A DNA stretch of 64,000 nt from Bacillus amyloliquefaciens DSM 7 = ATCC 23350 (GTDB taxonomy: Bacteria > Bacillota > Bacilli > Bacillales > Bacillaceae): assembly GCF_000196735.1 (NCBI RefSeq), contig NC_014551.1:1483001-1547000 (forward strand), in the 5' to 3' direction. How positions within the stretch are numbered: position 1 is the first letter of the stretch; every line of letters starts with the position of its first letter. Under the pieces are notes generated by a model. That model saw only the letters and a program-made list of their open reading frames with translations. It had not been told where the DNA came from and searched no databases. The translations under genes were made by a program, and so were the position numbers. Positions 8,166-15,375 of this stretch are shown in pieces.

Positions 8166-8714
8166 TTGAAGAAATTATTAAAATGGTTCGCTGTACTATT
8201 TTTAAGCAGTTTAGTTAATATCTTTAATATTTGGCACTTTATTATTTGCGCTTTTACTCCAGAGTATTATCAAAATACCAATCTTACATCTGATGAAATA
8301 ATCAGATTTGAAAAGCTATATCACATAGATTTTCCTGATGAAACGAAATTTATTAAAGCCAGGGAGTATTTGAGTGGGCTCGGAGGCGATACATCGGCTG
8401 TATTATATGTGTCTCTGCCGACCGAGCTGGCGGAAACAATTTTATCTGATTATACGTATATGCCAATAAATGATACTGATAATGCCGGTTCAATGTATGG
8501 AGTTGACGTTTCCAAGAGTGTTGGCGGGTTCACAACTCTTACATTTGGCACGTTAGATAAAAAAGGAACTTTCTTTCAGTTGAAACATGATGATGATTGG
8601 GTGTTTAACAGTACCGATTGGAGTCATTACTTTTGGACAGCTGCCGGTTATAATGCTCTTATATTTATACTTGTATTTGTGATTGTGAAACAAATGAATA
8701 ACATCCTTATCTAA
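8166..8714 (+). CDS. ykuH: YkuH-like membrane-anchored protein, unknown function
   Basis: A 182-residue protein with one hydrophobic segment near the N-terminus (about 5-30) and one near the C-terminus (about 158-176), with a polar domain between them that probably faces outside. Length and sequence agree with recalled B. subtilis YkuH. Base composition is clearly more A/T-rich than its neighbours. Translation starts at TTG, seven bases after AAGGGG. No enzymatic motif is visible. Relative to B. subtilis, the large gene ykuG that sits between fadH and ykuH is missing here. Confidence 0.75.
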   Translation: MKKLLKWFAVLFLSSLVNIFNIWHFIICAFTPEYYQNTNLTSDEIIRFEKLYHIDFPDETKFIKAREYLSGLGGDTSAVLYVSLPTELAETILSDYTYMPINDTDNAGSMYGVDVSKSVGGFTTLTFGTLDKKGTFFQLKHDDDWVFNSTDWSHYFWTAAGYNALIFILVFVIVKQMNNILI

Positions 8715-8795
8715 AGAGTGATTTTAAAAATTTTCCCCTTTTATTTTAAGCTGCTCCCATACTGCCTCTTTTTTCCCCTATGAATGTCTAAACCT

Positions 8796-8823
8796 TTGTG
8801 GTGCAGATATAATTGTGTATAAT
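8796..8823 (+). promoter_or_regulatory. Sigma-A promoter of ykuI
   Basis: TTGTGG (8796-8801) and a perfect TATAAT (8818-8823) are separated by 16 bp, 29 bp before the start codon. Confidence 0.65.
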
Positions 8824-8852
8824 CAGACAAAGATAGAGAAGCAGGTGATAAC

Positions 8853-10073
8853 ATGTTGGACCCACTTGATATACTGACGAATATTGATGATGTCATTCCG
8901 TATTACCAAGCGATTTTTAACGCGGAGGAACAAAGAGTTGTGGGCTATGAGGTGCTCGGCCGTATTTTGGCAGATGCGGAGATTGAGAGCCTCGGGCCGT
9001 TTTTCTTAGATTCCGGCATTCCGGAAGAATATAAGCTTGAGGTCGATGACAGAGTCATCAGGCAGGCGCTGGAGCGGTTTAAAGAAGCGGATCGTGACCT
9101 GTTGATTTTTATCAACCAGGATGCAAATGTATTGATGCTTGACCATGGCGAAAGCTTTCTTGAGCTTTTGAAAGAATACGAAGAGCAGGGCATTGAACTG
9201 AACCGTATTGTGCTTGAGATCACCGAGCACAATTTCGAAGGCGACATTGAACAGCTGTACCATATGCTTGCCTACTATCGTACATACGGCATTAAAATCG
9301 CAGTGGACAATATAGGTAAGGAGAGCAGCAACCTGGACAGAATCGCGCTCCTTTCACCGGATCTTCTGAAAATAGATTTGCAGGCGCTGAAAGTATCTCA
9401 GCCGTCACCATCGTATGAGCATGTGCTGTACAGCATTTCATTGCTGGCGAGGAAAATCGGGGCCGCGCTGCTGTATGAAGATATAGAAGCTGATTTTCAG
9501 CTGCAGTACGCCTGGAGAAACGGAGGCCGATTCTTTCAAGGCTATTACCTGCAGGCGCCAAGCGGTCATTTTATAGACCGGAGCCTGTTAAAAGAACGCT
9601 TGAAAACGGAGTTTCAGCAATTTATCACGAGAGAGAAGAAGAAGCTGGAAACGGTATATGAACACTCTGAGAATTTTTATAAGCGGGTCAATCAGGCTGT
9701 TTCCGAGCTGAAGAAAACCCACCAGGCGGACGATGAGTTTATTAAAAAACTGGCGGAAAATCTGACGGACTGCTGTTTCAGAATTTATATGTGTGATGAA
9801 GAAGGCTATCAGCTGACGGGAAATGTGTTCAAGCAATCCGGTGAATGGTTTTATCAGCCTGAATACATGGAGAAAAACTGGAGCTGGCGCCCGTACTTTT
9901 TAGAAAACATCATGAAGATGCGGAATTCAAGAAAAGGCTTTTTCAGTGACCTGTACAGTGACATTGAAACGGGAGAGATGATCAGAATCTTTTCATATCC
10001 GATGGATGACAATATGTATTTATTTATCGATCTGCCTTACTCTTATTTATATGAACAGGACGGATTACTTTAA
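8853..10073 (+). CDS. ykuI: EAL-domain c-di-GMP-binding protein YkuI
   Basis: A 406-residue cytosolic protein with an N-terminal EAL domain (about 10-250) and a C-terminal PAS/GAF-like YkuI_C domain (about 270-405). The EAL signature is present as YEVLGR (E33), as are LEITEHN and LLKID. The catalytic loop normally reading DDFGTG is DNIGKESSN, so phosphodiesterase activity is doubtful. This agrees with the recalled structure of B. subtilis YkuI, which binds c-di-GMP without detectable hydrolysis. It probably works as an effector or scaffold. It is monocistronic, with its own promoter and terminator. Confidence 0.93.
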   Translation: MLDPLDILTNIDDVIPYYQAIFNAEEQRVVGYEVLGRILADAEIESLGPFFLDSGIPEEYKLEVDDRVIRQALERFKEADRDLLIFINQDANVLMLDHGESFLELLKEYEEQGIELNRIVLEITEHNFEGDIEQLYHMLAYYRTYGIKIAVDNIGKESSNLDRIALLSPDLLKIDLQALKVSQPSPSYEHVLYSISLLARKIGAALLYEDIEADFQLQYAWRNGGRFFQGYYLQAPSGHFIDRSLLKERLKTEFQQFITREKKKLETVYEHSENFYKRVNQAVSELKKTHQADDEFIKKLAENLTDCCFRIYMCDEEGYQLTGNVFKQSGEWFYQPEYMEKNWSWRPYFLENIMKMRNSRKGFFSDLYSDIETGEMIRIFSYPMDDNMYLFIDLPYSYLYEQDGLL

Positions 10074-10098
10074 AGCGGCTGCTGTATGCCGCTTTTTT
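10072..10098 (+). terminator. Terminator of ykuI
   Basis: AAAGCGGC and GCCGCTTT pair around an 8-base loop and are followed by T residues; the hairpin overlaps the stop codon. Confidence 0.85.
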
Positions 10099-10130
10099 TG
10101 CTGTCATCTGAAAAAAGTTTTAAAAAACGA

Positions 10131-10159
10131 TTGACAATGATACTGATAATCATTATCAT
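10131..10159 (+). promoter_or_regulatory. fsrA promoter with overlapping Fur box
   Basis: TTGACA (10131-10136) and TATCAT (10154-10159) are 17 bp apart. Between and over the -10 element lies TGATAATCATTATCA (10144-10158), a perfect match to the Bacillus Fur 7-1-7 box. Fur with iron would therefore shut the promoter directly. Confidence 0.9.
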
Positions 10160-10165
10160 TTGGTT

Positions 10166-10250
10166 ATAGAGAGAAGTTACTCTCTGTTCCCCAACCCCTC
10201 TATCAGATCAAGATCCGAAAAAACTTGGCGCTACCCCCGCCAAGTTTTTT
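10166..10250 (+). ncRNA. fsrA: Fur-regulated small RNA FsrA
   Basis: The predicted transcript of about 85 nt begins seven bases after the Fur-controlled -10 element. It ends in a terminator with ACTTGGCG and CGCCAAGT around CTACCCC, then T residues. It starts with a GAGAG/CTCTC hairpin and carries two unpaired C-rich stretches (TTCCCCAACCCC and CTACCCCC) able to pair with Shine-Dalgarno sequences. Its place between ykuI and ykuJ, size and C-rich loops match B. subtilis FsrA, the iron-sparing RNA that represses messages for iron-rich enzymes such as succinate dehydrogenase and aconitase. The exact 5' end is inferred. Confidence 0.9.
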
Positions 10251-10518
10251 TATGTCGTCTGCGCATAAAAAGGCCTCTTCTCACATATATCTGACAATGG
10301 CGGCTCAAAAAGCGAAAAATCATTTATAAAAGGTGTATGACATTCTGAAAAAAGCTTCAAACTATTCGAAAACACGGTTTTCCCGTTTATTTCTTTTTGA
10401 AAATCCAGCGGGAAAATGCCATCCCGGTCTACTTTATGGTATGATGCTCTGTAGAACTTGTATTATAATAAATACTTGTTGATTTGAAGTTGTTTTTTGA
10501 AAGGAGTCTTTTTTTAGA

Positions 10519-10758
10519 ATGTCACAATTAATGGGTATCATCACAAGGCTGCAAAGCCTGCAAGAAACGGCGGAAGCGGCAAGCGAGCCGATGCAGCGTT
10601 ATTTTGAAGTTAACGGCGAAAAAATTTGCAGTGTTAAATATTTCGAAAAAAATCAAACGTTTGAACTGACGGTTTTCCAAAAAGGTGAAAAACCTAACAC
10701 ATATCCGTTTGATAACATTGACATGATTTCTATTGAAATTTTTGAGCTCCTTCAGTAA
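10519..10758 (+). CDS. ykuJ: YkuJ family small protein
   Basis: A 79-residue soluble protein almost identical to the recalled B. subtilis YkuJ, for which a small alpha/beta structure exists but no function is established. The start ATG lies 13 bases after GAAAGGAG. A likely -10 element, TATGAT, is seen about 80 bp upstream. The 120-bp gap to ykuK shows only a weak hairpin, so the two genes may be read together. Confidence 0.9.
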   Translation: MSQLMGIITRLQSLQETAEAASEPMQRYFEVNGEKICSVKYFEKNQTFELTVFQKGEKPNTYPFDNIDMISIEIFELLQ

Positions 10759-10882
10759 TTGGATTTAATTTTTCAGGCTGACCAAGCTTCCCGTCTTCCG
10801 CAAGCGGAGCTTTATTAAATCATGCAAAGGAACGTGCTTGTTCGAATTTGGTTGTAGATTCTGGAAAGAGGAGTGTCCGTAC

Positions 10883-11401
10883 ATGGCTGATTCTTTTCTG
10901 TTTTATAATCTTTCTGAAGCACAAATGACCTTTCAAGACGTGATGGAGCGGCTGAAACGCTTTGTCAATCAAGACCCCCGTTCAGCATACGTGCTGTCTG
11001 TAGGGACCGATTCACAAGTTTACCGCGAGTTCACAAAGTTTATTACGGCTATACACTTGCACCGCACAGGCAAGGGAGCTTGGGGCTGTTTGAAAAATCA
11101 CGATCTTGCAAGACCGATACATAGCCTTCGCGAAAAAATTTCGCTGGAAACCGCATTCAGCCAGGAGATGGCTGCGCATATTCTCGACGGGCGCTTTATG
11201 GAACTTACAGATTTGCTCCTGCCTTTCGCGGATGAAGGGGCGGATCTTACATTTGAAGTGCATCTGGATATCGGCCGAAAAGGACTTACAAAAGAGTTGA
11301 TACAAGAAATGACCGGACGCATTACCTCGATGGGCATTGAAGCGAAAATCAAGCCCGATTCCTGCACAGCATTCAGTTATGCCAATCGTTACACAAAATA
11401 A
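10883..11401 (+). CDS. ykuK: YkuK family protein (RNase H-like DUF458)
   Basis: A 172-residue protein of the YkuK/DUF458 family, which I recall as having an RNase H-like fold. Conserved acidic residues appear at SVGTDSQVY near the start and HLDIG toward the end. The in vivo role is unknown; the B. subtilis gene is reported in the Spo0A/AbrB transition-state region. The ATG at 10883 follows AAGAGGAG with nine bases spacing; 15 further upstream codons in frame have no ribosome site. It lies just before abbA. Confidence 0.85.
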   Translation: MADSFLFYNLSEAQMTFQDVMERLKRFVNQDPRSAYVLSVGTDSQVYREFTKFITAIHLHRTGKGAWGCLKNHDLARPIHSLREKISLETAFSQEMAAHILDGRFMELTDLLLPFADEGADLTFEVHLDIGRKGLTKELIQEMTGRITSMGIEAKIKPDSCTAFSYANRYTK

Positions 11402-11424
11402 TATTTCATACAGAATCCGCAAAA

Positions 11425-11468
11425 TGTCGAATTATGCGGTTGACGATTTTTTTCTGTTTACTTATTCT
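11425..11468 (+). promoter_or_regulatory. Spo0A box and sigma-A promoter of abbA
   Basis: TGTCGAA at 11425-11431 matches the Spo0A box core TGNCGAA. It is followed by TTGACG (11440-11445), 17 bp and TATTCT (11463-11468). The -35 region overlaps a second 0A-like heptamer, TGACGAT. The layout fits direct activation by phosphorylated Spo0A, as reported for B. subtilis abbA. Confidence 0.75.
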
Positions 11469-11541
11469 AGCGGTAGAGCTGAAAGTAAATTACACTTTGC
11501 TTTCAGAGGTATTCAGTAAAAAATAGGGGGCCTGATTACGT

Positions 11542-11733
11542 ATGAGTCTTATCGGTGAACGATTTACGGAAGAAGAACAAAAACTTCTGCTGAATATCCT
11601 GATCAATCATGAATATGCCATTGAGCTTTTGACCAGCGAAATCAACGATATAGAAGCAGGGTCAAAAAGCGTTGATGGAACCACTTATAAAAAACTCGTC
11701 ACGCTTTATGACCGTTTTCGGAACGAAAATTAA
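11542..11733 (+). CDS. abbA: AbrB antirepressor AbbA
   Basis: A 63-residue, mainly helical protein matching AbbA, which binds the DNA-binding domain of the transition-state regulator AbrB and frees its targets when Spo0A becomes phosphorylated. The ATG lies 11 bases after GGGGG. B. subtilis annotates two extra residues (MR), and here the codons before ATG are TTA CGT, so the shorter start is preferred. The Spo0A-box promoter is directly upstream and a terminator directly follows. The related regulator abh and the Spo0A kinases kinA and kinC are in the same window. Confidence 0.95.
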   Translation: MSLIGERFTEEEQKLLLNILINHEYAIELLTSEINDIEAGSKSVDGTTYKKLVTLYDRFRNEN

Positions 11734-11749
11734 TCAGCGGCCTATAAAT

Positions 11750-11780
11750 TGATACTCGATTGCAAAGAGTATCTTTTTTA
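11750..11780 (+). terminator. Terminator of abbA
   Basis: GATACTC and GAGTATC form a 7-bp stem with a 9-base loop, followed by TTTTTTA. Confidence 0.75.
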
Positions 11781-11876
11781 TTGACGGAAACTTTTCAACA
11801 AAAAATGATAATGTTTATATTATTGCGATATAGGGAATACATGTTTTGATGAAAAATGTAAAGGGGTCGAAGTGAC

Positions 11877-12320
11877 ATGATTAGCTTACAATCAGATCAG
11901 CTTCTTGATGCAACAGTCGGACAATTTATGATTGAGGCGGATAAAGTGGCGCACGTACAAGTCGGAAACAACCTTGAGCATGCTCTTTTAGTGCTCACAA
12001 AAACCGGCTATACCGCCATTCCCGTCCTGGACGCTTCGTACCGTCTGCACGGTTTGATCGGGACAAATATGATTATGAACAGCATTTTCGGACTTGAACG
12101 GATTGAGTTTGAGAAGCTGGATCAAATTACGGTTGAGGAAGTCATGCTGAAAGACATTCCCCGTCTCCACATCAATGATCCGATTATCAAAGGGTTCAGC
12201 ATGGTCATTAATAACGGCTTTGTCTGCGTTGAAAATGATGAAGGCGGCTTTGAAGGCATTTTCACGAGAAGAGTCGTGTTAAAGCAGTTAAGCAGCCATA
12301 TCAGATCATTGAATAAGTAG
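11877..12320 (+). CDS. darB: CBS-domain c-di-AMP receptor DarB (YkuL)
   Basis: A 147-residue protein consisting of two CBS motifs (about 18-75 and 90-145), the Bateman fold that binds adenine nucleotides. The recalled B. subtilis orthologue DarB binds c-di-AMP and, when free of it at low potassium, stimulates the (p)ppGpp synthetase Rel and pyruvate carboxylase. It is nearly identical to that protein. The ATG follows AAAGGGGTC. It is transcribed alone; ktrC, another c-di-AMP-related potassium gene, is at 43 kb. Confidence 0.92.
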   Translation: MISLQSDQLLDATVGQFMIEADKVAHVQVGNNLEHALLVLTKTGYTAIPVLDASYRLHGLIGTNMIMNSIFGLERIEFEKLDQITVEEVMLKDIPRLHINDPIIKGFSMVINNGFVCVENDEGGFEGIFTRRVVLKQLSSHIRSLNK

Positions 12321-12344
12321 GCTCGCACGATCAGCCTATTTGTT
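12312..12344 (+). terminator. Probable terminator of darB
   Basis: AATAAGTAGGCT and AGCCTATTTGTT pair across a 9-base loop, with one mismatch and one G-U pair. The T tract is interrupted, so efficiency is uncertain. Confidence 0.45.
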
Positions 12345-12459
12345 CTTCGCATGCCAGAAAAAGAAAACGCATACATATGAGTGATGCTTGCCTCGGCAGC
12401 CTTTATTTTATTAGAATGGTAGATAAGAAATACGAAAAGGCATTGAAAAGGAGGACGAC

Positions 12460-13341
12460 ATGCAGCTTCAAGAGCTTCATATGCTCGTAGTTTTAGCTGA
12501 GGAATTAAACATGAGGAAGGCTGCCGAACGGTTATTCGTGTCACAGCCGGCTCTGTCCCAGCGATTGCAGACCATTGAAAAAGCCTGGGGAACAAAGATC
12601 TTTCTAAGATCTCAAAAAGGACTTACGGTAACGCCGGCAGGAGAAAAAATCATACAATTTGCAAATGATGTCACGGATCGGCAAGAGAGAATAAGAGAAA
12701 ATATTGATGAACTTGAAGGAGAAATTCACGGCACATTGAAGCTTGCCGTCGCCTCCATTATCGGGCAGCACTGGCTTCCGAAAGTGTTAAAAACATATGT
12801 GGAGCGATATCCGAACGCAAAAGTTTCTCTCATTACAGGGTGGAGCAGTGAAATGCTGAAAAGTCTGTATGAAGATCAGGTACATATCGGCATTATCCGG
12901 GGAAATCCGGAATGGAAAGGCCGAAAAGATTATTTAATGACCGATCATTTATATTTGGTCGATACGGAAATTTCCTGTATTGATGATATTGCCCATACCG
13001 ATCGGCCGTTTATCCAGTTCAAAAGTGACAGTACATATTTTCAGGAAATTCAGCATTGGTGGCATCAAAAATTCAAAACCTCGCCGAAACAGACGATCCT
13101 CGTCGATCAGATTGAAACGTGCAAGCAGATGGCGCTGCACGGGATCGGTTATGCCATTCTGCCGTCAGTCACCTTAGAAGAGGAAGACAAAGTAAATAAA
13201 ATGCCCCTGCTTGATGCTAAGGATCATCCGATCGGCCGTGATACATGGCTGCTCGGTTATGAGCCGGCATTTGAATTAAAACAGGTGCAGGCTTTTGTTT
13301 CGGTCGTCAAAGATATGCTGAAACAGGAACGCCCTTTTTAA
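12460..13341 (+). CDS. ccpC: LysR-type catabolite control regulator CcpC
   Basis: A 293-residue LysR-family regulator. The winged helix-turn-helix occupies about 1-60 (MRKAAERLFVSQPALSQRLQTI), followed by a linker helix and a periplasmic-binding-protein-like effector domain (about 90-290). CcpC represses the tricarboxylic-branch genes citZ and citB and responds to citrate. Position between darB and ykuN and close identity support the name. The ATG follows AAGGAGG. I did not find a clear ATAA-N7-TTAT CcpC site in its own upstream region. Confidence 0.92.
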   Translation: MQLQELHMLVVLAEELNMRKAAERLFVSQPALSQRLQTIEKAWGTKIFLRSQKGLTVTPAGEKIIQFANDVTDRQERIRENIDELEGEIHGTLKLAVASIIGQHWLPKVLKTYVERYPNAKVSLITGWSSEMLKSLYEDQVHIGIIRGNPEWKGRKDYLMTDHLYLVDTEISCIDDIAHTDRPFIQFKSDSTYFQEIQHWWHQKFKTSPKQTILVDQIETCKQMALHGIGYAILPSVTLEEEDKVNKMPLLDAKDHPIGRDTWLLGYEPAFELKQVQAFVSVVKDMLKQERPF

Positions 13342-13372
13342 AAAGAGACAGTAATCATGCTGTCTTTTTTTT
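13341..13372 (+). terminator. Terminator of ccpC
   Basis: AAAAGAGACAG and CTGTCTTTT form an extended stem around an 8-base loop and run into eight T residues. Confidence 0.85.
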
Positions 13373-13380
13373 ATTTTTCA

Positions 13381-13439
13381 TTGACAATGAAAATCATTAT
13401 CATTTAAAGTATTGTATAAGTTAATGAAAATCATTATCA
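13381..13439 (+). promoter_or_regulatory. Fur-controlled promoter region of ykuNOP with two Fur boxes
   Basis: Two identical copies of TGAAAATCATTATCA (13388-13402 and 13425-13439) each match the 15-bp Fur box at 14 positions. TTGACA at 13381-13386 is a candidate -35 element, and TATAAG at 13415-13420 or TTTAAA at 13404-13409 is the -10. The boxes are 37 bp apart centre to centre and flank the likely start site, so iron-loaded Fur can block both binding and escape of RNA polymerase. Confidence 0.88.
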
Positions 13440-13455
13440 ATTACGGGGTGATCAT

Positions 13456-13929
13456 GTGCAGAAAGCATTAATTATATACGCAAGCATGTCGGGGAATACA
13501 GAGGATATTGCCGGCATTATAAAAGAAACACTGAGTGAGCATCAGATTGCAATTGACTGTCTTGACATGGATGAGGCAGATGCGGATTCTCTCGAAGCAT
13601 ATGATTATGTTTTTGTCGGAACGTACACATGGGGGGACGGTGATCTTCCTTACGAAGCGGAAGATTTTTATGAAGATATTCTGCATCGCCAGCTCAACGG
13701 ACTGAAAACGGCTTGTTTCGGTTCAGGCGACCACGCCTATCCGAAGTTTTGCGAAGCGGTCACGCTGTTTTGCGAAGCGTTTGAAAAGGCCGGCGCCAAT
13801 TTATATCCGGAAACGCTGAAAATTGAGCTGGCGCCTGAGACGGCTGAAGATCAGGAATGCTGCAAAGAATTTGTCCGCGGTTTTCTTGCATGGGCCGCAC
13901 ACCACGGAGACCGGTGCCATGTTTCATAA
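13456..13929 (+). CDS. ykuN: Flavodoxin YkuN
   Basis: A 157-residue short-chain flavodoxin. The FMN phosphate loop is SMSGNTEDIA (10-19) and isoalloxazine-stacking aromatics are in TYTWGDGDLP. It replaces iron-sulfur ferredoxin as electron carrier during iron limitation; B. subtilis YkuN donates electrons to the P450 BioI and to nitric oxide synthase or fatty-acid desaturase systems. A GTG start lies five bases after GGGGTG. First gene of the Fur-regulated ykuN-ykuO-ykuP operon; its end overlaps the start of ykuO by 11 bp. Confidence 0.95.
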   Translation: MQKALIIYASMSGNTEDIAGIIKETLSEHQIAIDCLDMDEADADSLEAYDYVFVGTYTWGDGDLPYEAEDFYEDILHRQLNGLKTACFGSGDHAYPKFCEAVTLFCEAFEKAGANLYPETLKIELAPETAEDQECCKEFVRGFLAWAAHHGDRCHVS

Positions 13930-14812
13930 AGGCGCGACGGCTGTCATGGCATCAGTGTCTTCGGGATATTTTGTCGCTGTAAAAGGCGAAGGCATTTTTC
14001 ATTTTTCTGGGGAAGAAGGCTGGAAACGGCTGTACCGGATGAAAAGCAAGATTCATGTGCTGACTTACATCGGGCCTTACATATTCGGAGCTGGAGAAAA
14101 AGGCGCCGTCCTCAGATCGGCCGATCAGGGAAAGACCTGGACGGCATCCCGCTTTCCGACCAGCGCCTCCGTATGGGCTGTTGCCGGTCGGAATGACGGG
14201 TTTGTCTGTGCTCACGGCACGCACTGCCTCTATTTATCTGATGATTTCGGTGTCACTTGGCATGTGGCCAAGCCCTTTTCACAATTGAAGGAGCCGCCAG
14301 TAATCCGTTCGCTTTGTTTGCACGGTAAGACGATTTATATCGGCACCCGGATTCATATGAATCATGGCGGCATTTGGGCGTATGATCTGACGAAAGACCG
14401 CGTCCGGCGTATAAGCTGTGAAAGGCAGCGCATGACGGCCTCAATGCTCATGTATCAGAAGGATTGGCTCATTGCGGCAAAAGGTGCGGCGAAGGGAGAG
14501 CGGGGCGAGGTTTCTGTCCGAAACGTGCGGACGGAAGAGGAGTTTGCCATTTCAGCCGGACCTGCCATACGGGAAAAATCATTTCTCGACGTTTCCGAGG
14601 ATAACGGTATTATTTATGTCACTTCGTCACAGGACGAACACGGGTTTTCGCGCATTTATCAAGCTGATTTCGCCGCCGGTGAATTAAAATGGTTTGATAC
14701 GATCCGCGGTCACGGATGGCGGGTGGCCAACCGGAAAGAAAGCTTTTTTTGCGCGGGCCTTTACGAATGTAAATTTGTCAGACCGTATGAGGCGGCCCGG
14801 CTCGCACATTAG
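13919..14812 (+). CDS. ykuO: YkuO, predicted beta-propeller protein in the flavodoxin operon
   Basis: A 297-residue protein with at least two Asp-box (BNR) repeats, SADQGKTW at 67-74 and SDDFGVTW at 107-114. These predict a beta-propeller of the sialidase/photosystem assembly-factor type. No signal peptide is seen. Function is unknown. Its position between two Fur-controlled flavodoxin genes suggests a role in iron limitation or flavodoxin use, which is inference. The ATG at 13919 overlaps the ykuN stop region and gives the length recalled for B. subtilis YkuO; the longer frame runs into ykuN. Confidence 0.85.
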   Translation: MFHKGATAVMASVSSGYFVAVKGEGIFHFSGEEGWKRLYRMKSKIHVLTYIGPYIFGAGEKGAVLRSADQGKTWTASRFPTSASVWAVAGRNDGFVCAHGTHCLYLSDDFGVTWHVAKPFSQLKEPPVIRSLCLHGKTIYIGTRIHMNHGGIWAYDLTKDRVRRISCERQRMTASMLMYQKDWLIAAKGAAKGERGEVSVRNVRTEEEFAISAGPAIREKSFLDVSEDNGIIYVTSSQDEHGFSRIYQADFAAGELKWFDTIRGHGWRVANRKESFFCAGLYECKFVRPYEAARLAH

Positions 14813-14838
14813 TTTTAATACATAAAGGAGAGACGAAG

Positions 14839-15294
14839 ATGGGGAATGTATTGCTTGTTTATGCTACAATGTCAGAAAACACCGAAGCGATGGCGAATTT
14901 GATTGAAAAAGGGCTGATTGAAGCAGAAGCAACAGTAGACAGATATGAAGCGATGGATATCGATGCCGAGCTTTTTAATGATTACGAACACATCTTATTA
15001 GGGACATATACTTGGGGAGACGGGGATCTTCCTGATGAATTGCTGGATATTGCTGAAGATATGGAAAACCTGGATTTTGCGGGGAAAACATTTGCTTTGT
15101 TCGGTTCCGGTGATATGTCCTACGAGTTTTTTTGCGGAGCGGTGGACGAATTGGAAAAAGTGATCACGGCCCGCGGAGGACGGGTGGCGCTGCCATCAGT
15201 CAAAATTGAAAACAATCCTGAAGGCAGCGAGGAAGAGGAGCTCCGGGACTTCGGAAGACAGTTCGCCGCGCTGTGCAGCCAGCCGGCGGAATAA
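14839..15294 (+). CDS. ykuP: Flavodoxin YkuP
   Basis: A 151-residue short-chain flavodoxin paralogous to YkuN (same TYTWGDGDLPD segment and an FMN loop TMSENTEAMA at 10-19). It is the last gene of the operon, 26 bp after ykuO, with ribosome site AAGGAGAG. Keeping two flavodoxins suggests different redox partners. No strong hairpin follows the stop, only a T-rich tract, so some read-through toward dapH is possible. Confidence 0.95.
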   Translation: MGNVLLVYATMSENTEAMANLIEKGLIEAEATVDRYEAMDIDAELFNDYEHILLGTYTWGDGDLPDELLDIAEDMENLDFAGKTFALFGSGDMSYEFFCGAVDELEKVITARGGRVALPSVKIENNPEGSEEEELRDFGRQFAALCSQPAE

Positions 15295-15375
15295 AGGCTT
15301 GTTCCTTTTTTTCTTGTCTTTGTATCCTTCCTTTGTTACAGTAATGAGGTAGAAAATCAGAGGAGGACAATACAT

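Noticed and set aside
11337-11519. 60-codon plus-strand frame between ykuK and abbA
   Set aside because: Its start lies inside ykuK in another frame and it runs over the Spo0A-controlled abbA promoter.
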